A stretch of DNA of 64,000 nt, from assembly GCF_026151205.1 (NCBI RefSeq), contig NC_087073.1:12245578-12309577 (forward strand). Reading direction: 5' to 3'. The stretch is from Bolinopsis microptera (Eukaryota > Ctenophora > Tentaculata > Lobata > Bolinopsidae). Shown here piece after piece: positions 29,535 to 50,575 of the stretch. The notes below the pieces were generated by a model, which was given only the letters and a program-made list of their open reading frames with translations, ran no database searches and was not told the DNA's origin. The position numbers and the translations under genes were made by a program. Each line of letters starts with the position of its first letter. The first letter of the stretch is position 1.

Positions 29535-32500
29535 ATGTCTTATCCACACTATCCACGACCACCTGTAAATGTTACCCCATACCCTTCCAGTTTGTCTGTG
29601 AACACAAACCTTGGACAGACTACAGCAACCCCTCCCCTCACCATAATTCCTAGTGGAACAACTGTATTAGCTTATTATCAAGACTATGCATGGTATTTTG
29701 GAGTTGTACAGAGTTACAATCTTACCCGTAGCGGATCTCTTATCTATCAGGTCCTCTTTCGATCTGGTGAAATACGTTCTGTTGCATCTAGTCAGGTACT
29801 CAGTCAGCAGTCTAATAATCAGAACATTGAAATTGGTAGCAGAGTAGTTGTGCAACATCCTACCAAATCCATGTACATATCTTCACTGGTTGCTGAACTT
29901 CCATCAGTGGAAAATGTTTTTAGGTATCTATTATTTCTTGATGATGGATCAGCCTGTTACAAGACCAAAGATAAGCTGTGGGTTATCAATCTAAATGAGA
30001 ACCCTATTTTGATGTTGCCACCTCCATACAAGTCTTTCATTCAGCGTTATTTCACCATGACTGGATCAACAGTGAAACTTATAAATTTGAATCCGAATGA
30101 TTCAGTGAACTTTACCAATTTTGATAATACGAATTTACAGTTTTCTGGCAAAATTGTAGAGGTGGATTGTAGCATTGCTCTCATAAGGTACAGTATACCA
30201 AGTGGTGGTCTTGCAGAAGAGTGGATTCACAGAGGATCAACTCGAATCTTGTCATATGGGCATAATCAGTATTACTCCACAGCTGGTGATATACCAAAGC
30301 ACAATGGAGCAGCTAAACAGATGCAAAATCAGCCCTAGCAATAATTTTGATACTGATCAGACTCAAGATCAGCAAATGTTTATCAAATCTCCTTTGAAAG
30401 GAAAACCCTATATGGTTCCTCCAAGTCTTGATCCTTTCATGTTTTCTGAAGATGAGAGCGCTATGCCATCTGTATCAAAATCAGCTAAATACAACACTGT
30501 TAATTCATGGCCAGTTTCCAATAATACATCCAGTCGCAACACGACCTACGGAAATCAGATGTTCTCTCCCAAGCATGGTGCTGTAGCTCCCCAGCCACAA
30601 TCACCTATACTCATTTTGGATGAAAGTCCCTCCAAGGATCCTCCTCCCTATTCAAGCCCAAAGCCTCCAGTTCCCAGTTTCCCAAGCAGTGCTAGTAGCA
30701 ACCAATCCCCATCTAAACCTTATAATGAGAATTTCATGTCCCCTTCATCGGTATCACTGTCCCCGCATGCTTACAAACCAGCTTCAGTATTTTCTTGGTC
30801 TGCCTCTGAGGAGTCAGGGACAAGACGTCGCCTCGATTTGAGTCCAAAATTGAACCTTGACCATGACGTTGAGTTTGATTTTGCTGATACAATACTCAAC
30901 ACACCTGTAAGTTCTGCTGTTAGTCCACCAACTTTCACAGCTCCATCACCTGACGAAATTCCTTTCGAAGAAACTGTTGTTCAGACTATGATCAAGAAAG
31001 AAGACGTGGTTAAAATTGATGATGACGACAATTTACCACCACTTGTCATTGAAAATGAAAGCAGCAATGATAAGGTTTTGCTCCTAGATGCCACTCAGAT
31101 TCAAGTCAAGGACAGCTTCAAAAGTGAAAGCACGACACGAAATGTTCCAATGATTCTGCATCAAGAAGCTTGTCTTGATAATTTTACTGCTACATCAACT
31201 ATGGAGACATCAACCCAAAATGGTAACGTAATTGAAGTTCACGTTCACAGCAGCAATAATGGTGAGGCTTTTATTTCACTAACACCAGCAGTTGAAGTAG
31301 TTACAATGGAAACAGAAACTCCAGAGGAACTAGTGATAGAGCCCGTGAAGAAAGGAGTAAGAGAATCCCTTAAAATTGAGATCAAAGTAGAAGAAGAATC
31401 TTCCAGTCCTATAAATGCTACTAAATCCAGGAAAAGAAGAATCGTTACTCCTACCAAGTCTCCTAAAATAGCTATTCCTAAAGTGAAGATTAATCTGAAA
31501 GCTATCAGCGAGTCGTCAAAGGATTTAGCTGCCCAGAAGTGTGTCAAAAGAGCTAGAAAACAACAATCTAAGGATGTCAATAAAGATACTAAGCAGGCTA
31601 TTGCTGATAAGAAGAAGAAAATGGCTAAAATGGTTGAGATGAACATGAAGTCACTCCTTATGATCAAAAAGGACCCCATCAAAATAAATTCGGAAGCCAA
31701 AATTGCACGCTGGTGTGCTCCTTGGTCTTGCAGGACATCTGGGAATAGATACCATCCAAAGCTAAATCGAGACTATTACACAGAATTTGGCGAAATTTTA
31801 CAAAAAGTTGGAATGTTAAAAACTGACGAAGATCTTGAGGAGGGAGAACTAGATGATTCAGACGGAGAGGAGTCAAATGACAAAAAGTCCCCCATTTTGC
31901 TTCCATCATTTCAAAGTCCTCACACCTGCTCATTTCTTTGCAACAGATTTTCCAGTGGTACAACATCTGCTGAATCACCTTTCAGCTATCCCATTCAGTT
32001 TGGCTGGGAGCGAATAAACAAAAATAATAAAATAACCTACATCTCTCCCTGTGGTATAGTTTGTATGGATAAAGGTGATGTGTTAAATCATTTATTAGCC
32101 ACCAAATGCACCAGCTTATACTCCTCTAACTTCTGTTTTCTCCCCGAAATTTCGTTGGATTTATCCACCTCCAAACCAGAATTTGAACCCCTGTATTCAG
32201 ATAATGATCTATCTAATGGGCTAGAATCAGCCTCAGTATCATTTATAAGTAACATTGGACCAATAATCAAATACAGTTTTCATTATGTCATTGATCTGAT
32301 CCATGATTCTTCCCTAAATCAATTTGACAAGGATTTGATATCCTGTACTTGTGAGGGAGTTTGTATCAGTTCTTGTCCCTGTAAAGCCATGTCAGGCGAT
32401 AGATCTGAGTGCAACAGTCACTGTTCTTGTTCGATTGGATGTGCTAACCGAGTGGTACAAAGGGGACTCCAACAACTACTTCAAATAATTCAAGATGACA

Positions 32501-33159
32501 CATCATTTAGGGTCAAAGCTCTTCACGACATTCCAAAGAACACTTTCATTTGTGCAGTGACTGGAGTGGTAAAGAAGTTGGTTCCTGAAAATGAAAACTT
32601 CCTCTTCCCTCTGAGTCACGCTTCTTACACAGATGATTTAGAAGAAACTTCCGCAGCCGAGGAGGTTGCTACCAAAGCAGAAAACCGAAAGTCGAACTCT
32701 AGTGGCACGTTTTATCACGACGACCCAAACCTCATCATGTCCACAGACTTGGAATCTATGAATAGGATCTTGCATCGTAACTTATCGAAGTCTGTTCAGC
32801 AAAATCCATATTGGGTGAGAGCAGCATCGAAGTATGGGCGCCTAGAGAACTTAGCAGACCCGGAACTAATGTCTACATATCCCTCCCTTATGATGGGGCG
32901 ACGGGAACCTCCTCAGCGACCAAAAAGATTGTCATCAACTTCAAAAGATCAGTGTTCTATTGAGACTAAGAAGGCAGAAATATACTTAGATTGTACAGAG
33001 TATGGAAATGTTGGAAGATTCTTTCCCATTGGGGACAATTTTAATACAGAAATTCAGCCTATTGTAATAGATAGTTCTTCAATACCTTGGTTAGCTATTT
33101 ACTCAACATCGAATATAACAAAGGATAGTTCACTCGTTCTGAAGCCATTCAAAAGGTAG
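29535..33159 (+). CDS. SETDB1-like protein with degenerate SET domain (predicted pseudo-methyltransferase)
   Basis: The first frame (29535 to about 30300) encodes a Tudor array: VLAYYQDYAWYFGVV, a second unit around GSRVVVQHPTKSMY, and a third ending EEWIHRGSTRI, the diagnostic SETDB1 motif. The second frame (about 30300-33159) has a Ser/Lys-rich linker, an MBD (FGWERINKNNKITYISPCGI), a pre-SET zinc cluster with all nine cysteines (CTCEGVCISSCPC, ECNSHCSCSIGCANR), and a SET region. SETDB1 normally trimethylates H3K9. Here GWGIR, the YxG motif, NHSCxPN and ELTWDYNY are missing: GRFFPIGDNFNT stands in place of GRYLNHSCSPN, and the protein stops at SSLVLKPFKR without a post-SET domain. The two frames differ and must be joined near 30250-30336 by a short intron (for example GT at 30252 to AG at 30325) or reflect an indel. 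An out-of-frame upstream ATG is at 29525. About 1,180 aa if joined. Confidence 0.85.
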
Positions 33160-34422
33160 CAGTGATTAGAAATGTTATATTCGGAGCTTCATCCGGGTTG
33201 TTAAACTTACAATTAAACGTTTACTTTACAAGGTGCCATCAGACATATTCAGAGATTTCATGTTAGAATTTCATAATACATTGAATACCATTTGCATTTA
33301 CCTTATGAATTTCTATTAACACATTTTAGCTGCATTTGCCTTTTCTCGGCTCATCGCCGCGCCTTCAGTACTCTAGATACAAACCAAATTGTAATATTAA
33401 TATATCATTCGCTGTTTTTGATATTAATTTGAAACTCGATAAACTGGGAAAAAATGTGAGTTACTTTTGATCGGGTTCCGTCCTAATTTCTTAATTCCTA
33501 GCATTCAACCCTGAACTATCCGGATGCTCTTGCTTTCTGTCTAGGTTAGGTTTATCGCGTAAGTATTGTGATGATTTAATTATTTAATGATCAAGTGTGT
33601 GCTTCATAAACATATTATTAAGGGGGTCACTCTGTAATTGTTGTGAACATTTAATTTTAGATAGCAGTTGACTAATTAACTAGGACGCCAAACACTCTTT
33701 CGAAGGTCTAAAATTGGAAATTCTCCCCTTACAAAGTTACAATAAGTACATTACGAATCTAAACTCATTTAAAAAAAGTGGAAGTATTGAAAGATGGTGG
33801 ATAGAGAGTATGTTTGTTAGACCAATCTTCCATATAATGTTAGTCTTAGAAGTGTTGATATTTGACTAAAATTTTTGGGCTACAAAGAATATTTTTAATG
33901 CGAACATACGAGAGCAGAACCTACAAGGAGGACTCCAAAAAGCTTAGTTTGGAGCATATTATGGTGAATTTGCTTAATTGGGCTAAAATGCATATGGCAG
34001 CCGCACAACACCAGTGGGTGTTTGGGGCCTGCAATCCTCATAAGTTCTTTCATAGGCCCCAGTCAGTTTGTCAACTGCTATTTCAAAATTTGGATTGAAA
34101 AATTTCGAGGTGAATCCCCTATATAATGTTATGAATTTTAAATCACGGAATTTTCATTTCATATTATACAAATATTATGTAAAATTATTTTTATTTGAGT
34201 TTTCAGTTTAATGACCAACATTATCTGCTGTTTCATTGAGTTTCATTCTCCACAAGTTTCACATACGTATTAAGTTGATGCAATACACCAAGTAATTTTT
34301 AGGCTAGTCGAGTCTCGAATTACTGTACCTCATAATATTATGATACTTATTTTTACTGGAAAATTGGAATTTTCTTTGTAATCAATTTGAGAAATCTAAA
34401 CGCATAAAATATATTTTTCTAG
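33160..34422. other. intergenic between SETDB1-like gene and STAM
   Basis: AT-rich, no recognised gene or repeat. It ends in the pyrimidine tract and AG at 34421-34422 preceding STAM. Confidence 0.5.
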
Positions 34423-34424
34423 GC

Positions 34425-34442
34425 ATGTTCCAAGATTCGTGA
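34425..34442 (+). promoter_or_regulatory. six-codon upstream open reading frame in the STAM leader
   Basis: ATG at 34425, three bases after an acceptor-like AG, followed by four codons and TGA at 34440-34442, ending 15 bases before the STAM start. If the leader begins at this acceptor, ribosomes would meet this frame first. Confidence 0.45.
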
Positions 34443-34457
34443 AAAGACTTTCCTGCG

Positions 34458-36095
34458 ATGCCAAACCTTTTTGGAAGGTCTAGTCCGTTCGACGAAGCTG
34501 TGGACAAGATCTGTGACATCGGCACCGAAAATGACGACTGGCAACTTATTATGAATCTTTGCGACAATGTTAACACTACAGCCAACGGACCAAAACTCAT
34601 GGTAAAAGCTCTTGTAAAGAAAATCAAAAACGCTGATCATATGGCTCTTGAACATGCAGTAACGTTATTGGACGCCTGTGTGAATAATTGTAAGCGACCA
34701 TTTCATCTGGAATTATGCACAAGAGAAATTCTGAATGACCTTAAACAGTATCTCCAGAAGAACCGTACTCCCACTAAGGGAGTGAATAATCTAAAAGAGG
34801 CGATGGTCAAATGGTCGAAAGCCTTTGGAGAGGATCCTCAGCTGTATTTATTGAGTGTTACTGTCATGAATTTGAAGGGGGAAGGTGTAGTGTTTCCCAC
34901 GGACACCACAAATGCTCCCCCAGTCAACCTCCCTGGCCCACCGACCTCCTCTAGCAGACAGGCTTGTGAAAGTGAAGAAGACATGATCAAGAAGGCAATA
35001 GAGTTGAGTCTAAAGGAGACTCAGGGTAAGTCTGGTGGTGGAGCTTCAGGTTCATCGCTCTACCCTTCCTTTACAGCCGATAAACCTCTGAGCACAGACC
35101 GGGAGCTCTTCAAGGTGAAAGCACTTTACGATTTTGAGGCTGCCGAGGAAAACGAGATTACATTTAAAGCAGGTGATATGGTATCAGTTACAGACAACTC
35201 TGATCAGAACTGGTGGAAAGGAAGAACGCCCTCCAGTGCAGGAATGTTCCCCGCTAATTTTGTCACCAAACAGCTCGACTCTCCGCCTGAGCCCTCTCCT
35301 GTCGCTCAACCTCAGCCCGTTAAAGTTACAGAAGTGAATCCACAGCAGATTGATCTGCTGTTGGAAATGTTGAGGAAGGCTGATGCAACTGTAACAAATG
35401 AGGAAGAGGATAAGTTTATCGCCGAGTTAGAGGAATCAATCGCCCAACAACAGCCTCTTGTTGAAGCAGAGTATAGCAAGCTGAAGGGTAAACATGAGGA
35501 ATTGGAGTCAATCAATGACGACATGTCCCGTGTCGTGGGACTGTTCCACAAATTACTGAAAGAAGCTCCTCCTGTACAGCCCGTACAAGCCCCTCAGCCT
35601 ATCAGATATTCTTATCAGCCTGTTCAACCTCAACCAGTTCCTCCCATGCCACAAGGCCAGGGAGCTGGGGGTGCTCCTGACCAACGGCATTATGCTCCTC
35701 CTACATCACAGATGTACAATGGTCCCTCCCAGTATGATGTTGCATTCAACCCTCACCCTAATAACATGCAGCCTGGACCACCGCCACCTGGTAACTATAG
35801 CTCAGCTTCTCCACCTCCTAGTTACCACCAACCTCCTCCACAGGGCTCCCATCAGCCTCCTCCACAGGGCTCCCACCAGCCTCCTCCACAGGGCTCCCAC
35901 CAGCCTCCTCCACAGGGCTCCCACCACCCTCCTCCACAGGGCTCCCACCCGGGCTACTATCCTGTTTATCCGGGACAACAAAATATCCAGCCTCCTGTTT
36001 ACTCTCAACCAGCTCCTCAATTTACATCGCAGCCTAATATTGCGCATGTGTCCCCCATGGCGCAATCGGGGGCAACTGGCACGTCCATGCAATGA
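34458..36095 (+). CDS. STAM: signal transducing adapter molecule (ESCRT-0 subunit)
   Basis: Intronless 545-codon frame with the full STAM layout: a VHS domain (about residues 8-145; SSPFDEAVDKICDIGTENDD, KALVKKIKNADHMALEHAV), a ubiquitin-interacting motif (EEDMIKKAIELSLKETQ, about 171-190), an SH3 domain (VKALYDFEAAEENEITFKAG ... NWWKGR ... GMFPANFV, about 219-275), a helical GAT-like coiled coil (about 290-375), and a Pro/Gln-rich tail. STAM pairs with HRS in ESCRT-0 on early endosomes and sorts ubiquitinated cargo. The tail contains five tandem copies of HQPPPQGS-type repeats (about 35826-35946), with very similar DNA, so they are recent duplications. The ATG at 34458 matches the family N terminus. 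An acceptor-like AG lies 36 bases upstream. Confidence 0.95.
   Translation: MPNLFGRSSPFDEAVDKICDIGTENDDWQLIMNLCDNVNTTANGPKLMVKALVKKIKNADHMALEHAVTLLDACVNNCKRPFHLELCTREILNDLKQYLQKNRTPTKGVNNLKEAMVKWSKAFGEDPQLYLLSVTVMNLKGEGVVFPTDTTNAPPVNLPGPPTSSSRQACESEEDMIKKAIELSLKETQGKSGGGASGSSLYPSFTADKPLSTDRELFKVKALYDFEAAEENEITFKAGDMVSVTDNSDQNWWKGRTPSSAGMFPANFVTKQLDSPPEPSPVAQPQPVKVTEVNPQQIDLLLEMLRKADATVTNEEEDKFIAELEESIAQQQPLVEAEYSKLKGKHEELESINDDMSRVVGLFHKLLKEAPPVQPVQAPQPIRYSYQPVQPQPVPPMPQGQGAGGAPDQRHYAPPTSQMYNGPSQYDVAFNPHPNNMQPGPPPPGNYSSASPPPSYHQPPPQGSHQPPPQGSHQPPPQGSHQPPPQGSHHPPPQGSHPGYYPVYPGQQNIQPPVYSQPAPQFTSQPNIAHVSPMAQSGATGTSMQ
35826..35950 (+). repeat. 24-bp coding tandem repeat in STAM
   Basis: Five copies of a 24-base unit containing CCTCCTCCACAGGGCTCCCA. 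It encodes the repeated PPPQGSHQ peptide. Confidence 0.9.
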
Positions 36096-37064
36096 CCCTT
36101 ATGATACTGTTTGAGTCCCTGTTTGGGACCCCAAACTCCTCATTTCCTATTTGACAAATTCTCCTATTTGACAGTTTATTTCCTAACAGTAACAACCTTT
36201 GAACATAATAAACCGATTAAGTTTTATGACTTAAGATTTGAAAGATGATCGTACCAAAAATTGGGACCGAAATTATGAACCCAGTTTCAGACTTCTAGAT
36301 CTTTTACTTGGGATTATATTGTTTCTAAATCTTTTCGTAGATGTCTTTTATTGTTCTGGATGTGCAATGAAATCTATATTTAAACCCTGCATTTACCGAA
36401 CACTGTTTCTTTCCCAGTAAATTGAGGTTTGACTGCACTGATTTGCAGTTTATGTTGAAATCGGTTGAAAAACGGAGGTTCAATTTTAAAGCTTTAGATA
36501 ATAGATATGGTTAGAGTTAATGAAAGTTTAGACTTAGAAAGATCTACCATAATGATATTTAACGATTTAAATTAACGGTCAATTACTTTTTGGAACCTCT
36601 AATTAAAGATCCTATCGTGCACAAAGTTCGTGTTATTTGTGACACTCATTCAAGGCCCATCAATTGTTTAACCTCTTTTCATAAGTCATTTAGATCTGAA
36701 TATCTTGGTATTTTTTCGAAGGATATAATGATGGGGTGTTAGATTGTTAACATGATTTAAGGGGGGTATACCCCCTGATTTAAGAGGCGGGACCTTTTAT
36801 AACGCGAGTTTAGTTTTGTTTTAAGAGACTCGCAACATGAATATAATGAGTAAAAATTTCCGAGACGTCATCTTAATGATAATGTTGTGATCTGTTAAAA
36901 TTGTAAAATTTGTGTAAATTTGCTGATTTTCTAGTCTAAAATTGAAATGTTTCATGGTCTCGTTTCTTACCTTCATTTTACTATTTCGTCACAACGGGCG
37001 TGGTTCTGGCTGATCATGAAAACTAAAATTTACAAGATCTGTAGAAGCAAACCTTATAAAATTA
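36096..37064. other. STAM 3' UTR and intergenic
   Basis: AT-rich with no supported gene. AATAAA at 36206-36213 region could serve as a STAM polyadenylation signal. Confidence 0.45.
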
Positions 37065-37276
37065 CAGGGCCGCCCCAAAAAATACGGACATTCGTTTGAG
37101 ACTCTTACAACTACGGAGAAATAAATTATCGTAGTCAATGTTTTTACAGCACTATATTGCTACATATTCATAGAATCCGTAACGTTATGATAATATATAA
37201 GTAACTTTTAACGGTTGCTTTGTGTTGCAAATTATTACAGAAGGTCTCGATCAACACGGTTTTTGGGGCCACCCTG
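37065..37276. mobile_element. mariner-type MITE, diverged
   Basis: CAGGGCCGCCCCAAAAAATA at the left and TTTTTGGGGCCACCCTG at the right are imperfect inverted repeats; TA precedes the left end. It lies about 80 bases upstream of the UBE4A start. Confidence 0.7.
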
Positions 37277-37355
37277 CAAAATCTTTTTGAGGCCACCCTA
37301 CGCAATCTTGATATTAATATGGGAATATATATGTCACACAGTCGCATGTAGGTCT

Positions 37356-47517
<10,162 letters not shown>

Positions 47518-48079
47518 ACTTTTGTAAATACTGTTCCTGTAAATCGATGCTATTAATTTGGGATTCAATTTAGATATTTTGTATTTTAATGGTGAAACTT
47601 CAGTTTAAAAAACAAATTAGTTAAAGATTCCAACATTTTTCATAATGAAAGTGTTGATAATGGATAAGACATTGAGTAAATATTTCTATTGCTATTAATC
47701 TTGTTTAAATGTTCATTTTGAAAACAGCCTTTACATTTTAGTGAATGACGTATTGTTTGAATTGTTTCACAGTTGACATAATGTAGAAGTAAATGATCGC
47801 GATTTGAAATAGTGGCAACCTCTGACCTCGTTATTTCGTAGTAGCACTCTTCCAGTCAAAATGATCGTCAGTCAACCGCTGAATCATTAATGATCATATT
47901 CAATATTCCTGATTTAGCAATAATGAATACGGTATAGTCTAGAAAGTACCCTCTTTGGACCTGAATAGCTACAGGATGTTCTGTCTAATATTTACTATAC
48001 GCGTACTCAGTACCACTACTAATACATAATACTATTGTACTATGTACTACAATATACAACGTAACAACAACAAGAAGCC
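47518..48079. other. UBE4A 3' UTR and intergenic
   Basis: No gene or recognised repeat. Confidence 0.45.
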
Positions 48080-48228
48080 TTACTGGGCGGTGCACAGCCT
48101 GCCATTCCGCCGAATCTCTATTATCTATGTTAATATAACGTTATGTTTAGAACCTTATAGCCTGGGGTCCCCATACCAGGTTATGCAGGTTTATAACCTA
48201 CCAAGACGCGCGCCGAGTTGAATTGGAC
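48080..48228. repeat. mini-MITE and structured-MITE fragments
   Basis: TTACTGGGCGGTGCACAGCC with GCCATTCCGCCGAATCTC is the 80-bp family in reverse; ATAGCCTGGGGTCCCC follows at 48167; CCTACCAAGACGCGCGCC at 48198 is a truncated structured MITE. Confidence 0.65.
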
Positions 48229-48332
48229 TTGTAGGTTTACAACCCACAACCTACCAGGACGCGCGCCGAGTTGGACTCGTCGCGCGACGGTCCTGTATAT
48301 GAAACAGATATTTTACGAGTATCACCCGTTAA
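48229..48332 (+). mobile_element. structured MITE (TTGTAGG...CCGTTAA), another copy
   Basis: Full length, with TTGTAGGTTTACAACC, CAGGACGCGCGCCGAGTTGG and ACGAGTATCACCCGTTAA. It faces the copy at 48510-48613 in inverted orientation. Confidence 0.75.
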
Positions 48333-48509
48333 GTGAGCTAGCATTCACGTGATCGTTCAGAACCAATTACAGCCGTGCAAAAGATCACGTGCACGCCAAC
48401 TACCAATAAGAAAGAACAAAGAAGTGACGTATGCGCTACGAGAGCGCGCTGAGTTAGATTGTAAAATCTGATTATTTGATTGTAAAATCGCATAAACGCA
48501 CTTATTTGC

Positions 48510-48613
48510 TTAACGGGTGATACTCGTAAAATATCTGTTCCATATATTTGATATTGGGAACTGCGTCGGCGAGTCCAACTCGGCGCGCGTCCTGGTAGGT
48601 TATAAACCTACAA
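48510..48613 (-). mobile_element. structured MITE with 8-bp target duplication
   Basis: TTAACGGGTGATACTCGTAA to TTATAAACCTACAA, flanked by TTATTTGC at 48502-48509 and 48614-48621. Confidence 0.85.
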
Positions 48614-48649
48614 TTATTTGCGCGTTTTAGAGGGTTCAATTACGCCAGC

Positions 48650-48692
48650 TATGTTTATGAACATAATAGCCTGGGGTCCCCAGGTAACTTTT
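48650..48692. repeat. mini-MITE end fragment
   Basis: TTTATGAACATAATAGCCTG followed by GGGTCCCCAGGTAA matches one end of the 80-bp family. Confidence 0.6.
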
Positions 48693-49962
48693 ACAAAGCA
48701 TAAATCGCCACCAACTAAGTCAAATTTCAATTTTAAAATACAAAATGCAAAAGAAACTAAAGAATTTTGTCAACACGAAAGGGGTTTGGATGGGGTCGTA
48801 AAAACGCGATCTTCACCCTCAAAATCGACTTTTAAAACTTCATACTTTTAATTTCCCCGTCGAAATAAGCCTTATATCTAAGTCTTTATTTTTTTACTTT
48901 TGAAGTTAGGCCCCAGCCGTGAGCCGGTAAGGTTTCCTGGTTACGGGTGACGCGGACGCGTATCAGAGCTTTTCGGTCTAATCTTACAATGTTAAAGCAT
49001 TAAAAGAAGCCGCATTCTTCTAAACTTACAACTTTAAGGGATCTTGTCAGACTTAACCAGTATAGTAACTGGTAACGTTGTACGAACTATACATGTTTTG
49101 CAACCCACTACAACCAACTGTAGAAACTCGCAAAGACCTATTTTGATATTATTTTATCACTATCCGTCAAGTCGAATAAGCTCCGTGGAATTCCTCAACA
49201 ACATATTTCGATGGAATTCCACCTTAATTCTTACAATTGCCTTGACCTGGCTGTTCATATGTAAACGAGGTCGATTTATATCAATCAATTGCGGTAAATA
49301 CAAATTTTGTTTTTGGGACATGACTGCCAGCACCCTTGAGCAACTTTAAGGAACTAAAAGTAGCTGTATTGTGTATTTCGTTGACGGATGTTACTTCAAT
49401 TGTAATTCAAAAGGTAATTTGACAAGAAGTGGGGCTGATCGCGTCACTTAACGTCACTTTATATTATTATGTTTGCCTTGTACTCAGTACTAGCCCTAAT
49501 TGATCGTGAAAGCTCGATCTTCACCTTCAAAATCGACTTTTAAAACTTCATACTTAAAAGTAAGCCTTATATCATATATCGAAACACCTCCATCTCCCTC
49601 CCCCTTCCCTGTGCTCTCTTCTTCAGCAGCTTTTCTGAACTTTCGGTAGATATTTTACTGTACTATTTTATATTGTATACAATTTTACGGACGAAATGAT
49701 CCCAGGGGGGACTTCCAACCCTTCGGCGGGTAGTTGATGCACTGATCACAAGCAAGAGCCACTTTGGTATACTTGCTGTGAGGTGTCACAGCTACATGGG
49801 TTGGGGGTCCCCCCTTTTTTTCTGAACTTTCGGCTCTCTCATATAATAATATCACTGTAAATATAAGTAAACATCCGATAATAAACCTGTGCCCTAATAT
49901 AACATGCATGATAGCAATTTTGTGTTTTATTTGTTAATGCTTTAAGTGCTAACAAATCCTAT
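48693..49962. other. intergenic, no supported gene
   Basis: A 74-codon minus-strand frame at 49909-49685 starts with a hydrophobic signal-like segment and contains ACDQCINYPP, but it lacks family support and lies among repeats. A TTGACGGATGTTACTTC end of the 125-bp MITE family is at 49380. Confidence 0.35.
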
Positions 49963-50320
49963 GGGGTCGTTCACATATTACGTAATCAATATTTTGGCTA
50001 TTTTTACCCCCCCCCCCCTCCGTAATCAACCGTAATTAAGACCGAACCCCCCCCCCCCCCCATATTACGTAATCAAGGTTTGACCCCCCCCCCCCCCCCC
50101 CCCCCCCGTAATCAAGACCCAACCCCCCTCCTATATTACGTAATCAAGATTAGACACCCCCCCCCCCCATTTTTGATGTAGACTTACTAAGCGAAAATTG
50201 GTTTAAAAAACGAAAATTTTGATTACATAATTAACGAAAATTGTCCCCCATAATCAACCGTAAGCATTTGAAACCCCCCCCCCCCCCCCTCGGATGATTA
50301 CGTAATATGTGAACGACCCC
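49963..50320. mobile_element. PIF/Harbinger-like MITE, copy 3, expanded (358 bp)
   Basis: Inverted ends GGGGTCGTTCACATATTACG and GTGAACGACCCC, flanked by TAT on both sides. Several internal ATTACGTAATCA segments alternate with C-runs up to 27 bases. Confidence 0.88.
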
Positions 50321-50439
50321 TATAAAGCTTTTAAAGGCAGCTCTAACAGTTGATTATAGCGCAATGCACATTGCACAACTGGGCCACGCCGAGCATCAAA
50401 AACATGTTTCTCGCAATCATCTTCGGTTGATCGGCTTGA

Positions 50440-50575
50440 TGAATGTTACTGATCGTCTAAATTTCTTCGAAGTAGTGCTTGCCACTTAATTCTTTTAGAA
50501 ATATTAAAAGCATTAGCCCAAGGCAAGTGCTACGAAATAGCGCGCGCCGGGTTAATCCATTAACAATGGACAACT
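50440..50575. repeat. relative of the 125-bp TTGAC...GTCAA MITE
   Basis: GATGAATGTTACTGATCGTC at the left and TAGCGCGCGCCGGGTTAATC with CATTAACAATGGACAA at the right. Confidence 0.65.

Noticed and set aside
33862-34098. 78-codon frame between SETDB1-like gene and STAM
   Set aside because: No similarity, no splice context and atypical composition.
35671-36114. 147-codon His/Leu-rich frame overlapping STAM
   Set aside because: Alternative frame of the Pro-rich repeat region; STAM itself is continuous there.
49685-49909. Possible small secreted peptide on the minus strand
   Set aside because: Signal-like start but no family support, surrounded by repeats; kept only as a note.
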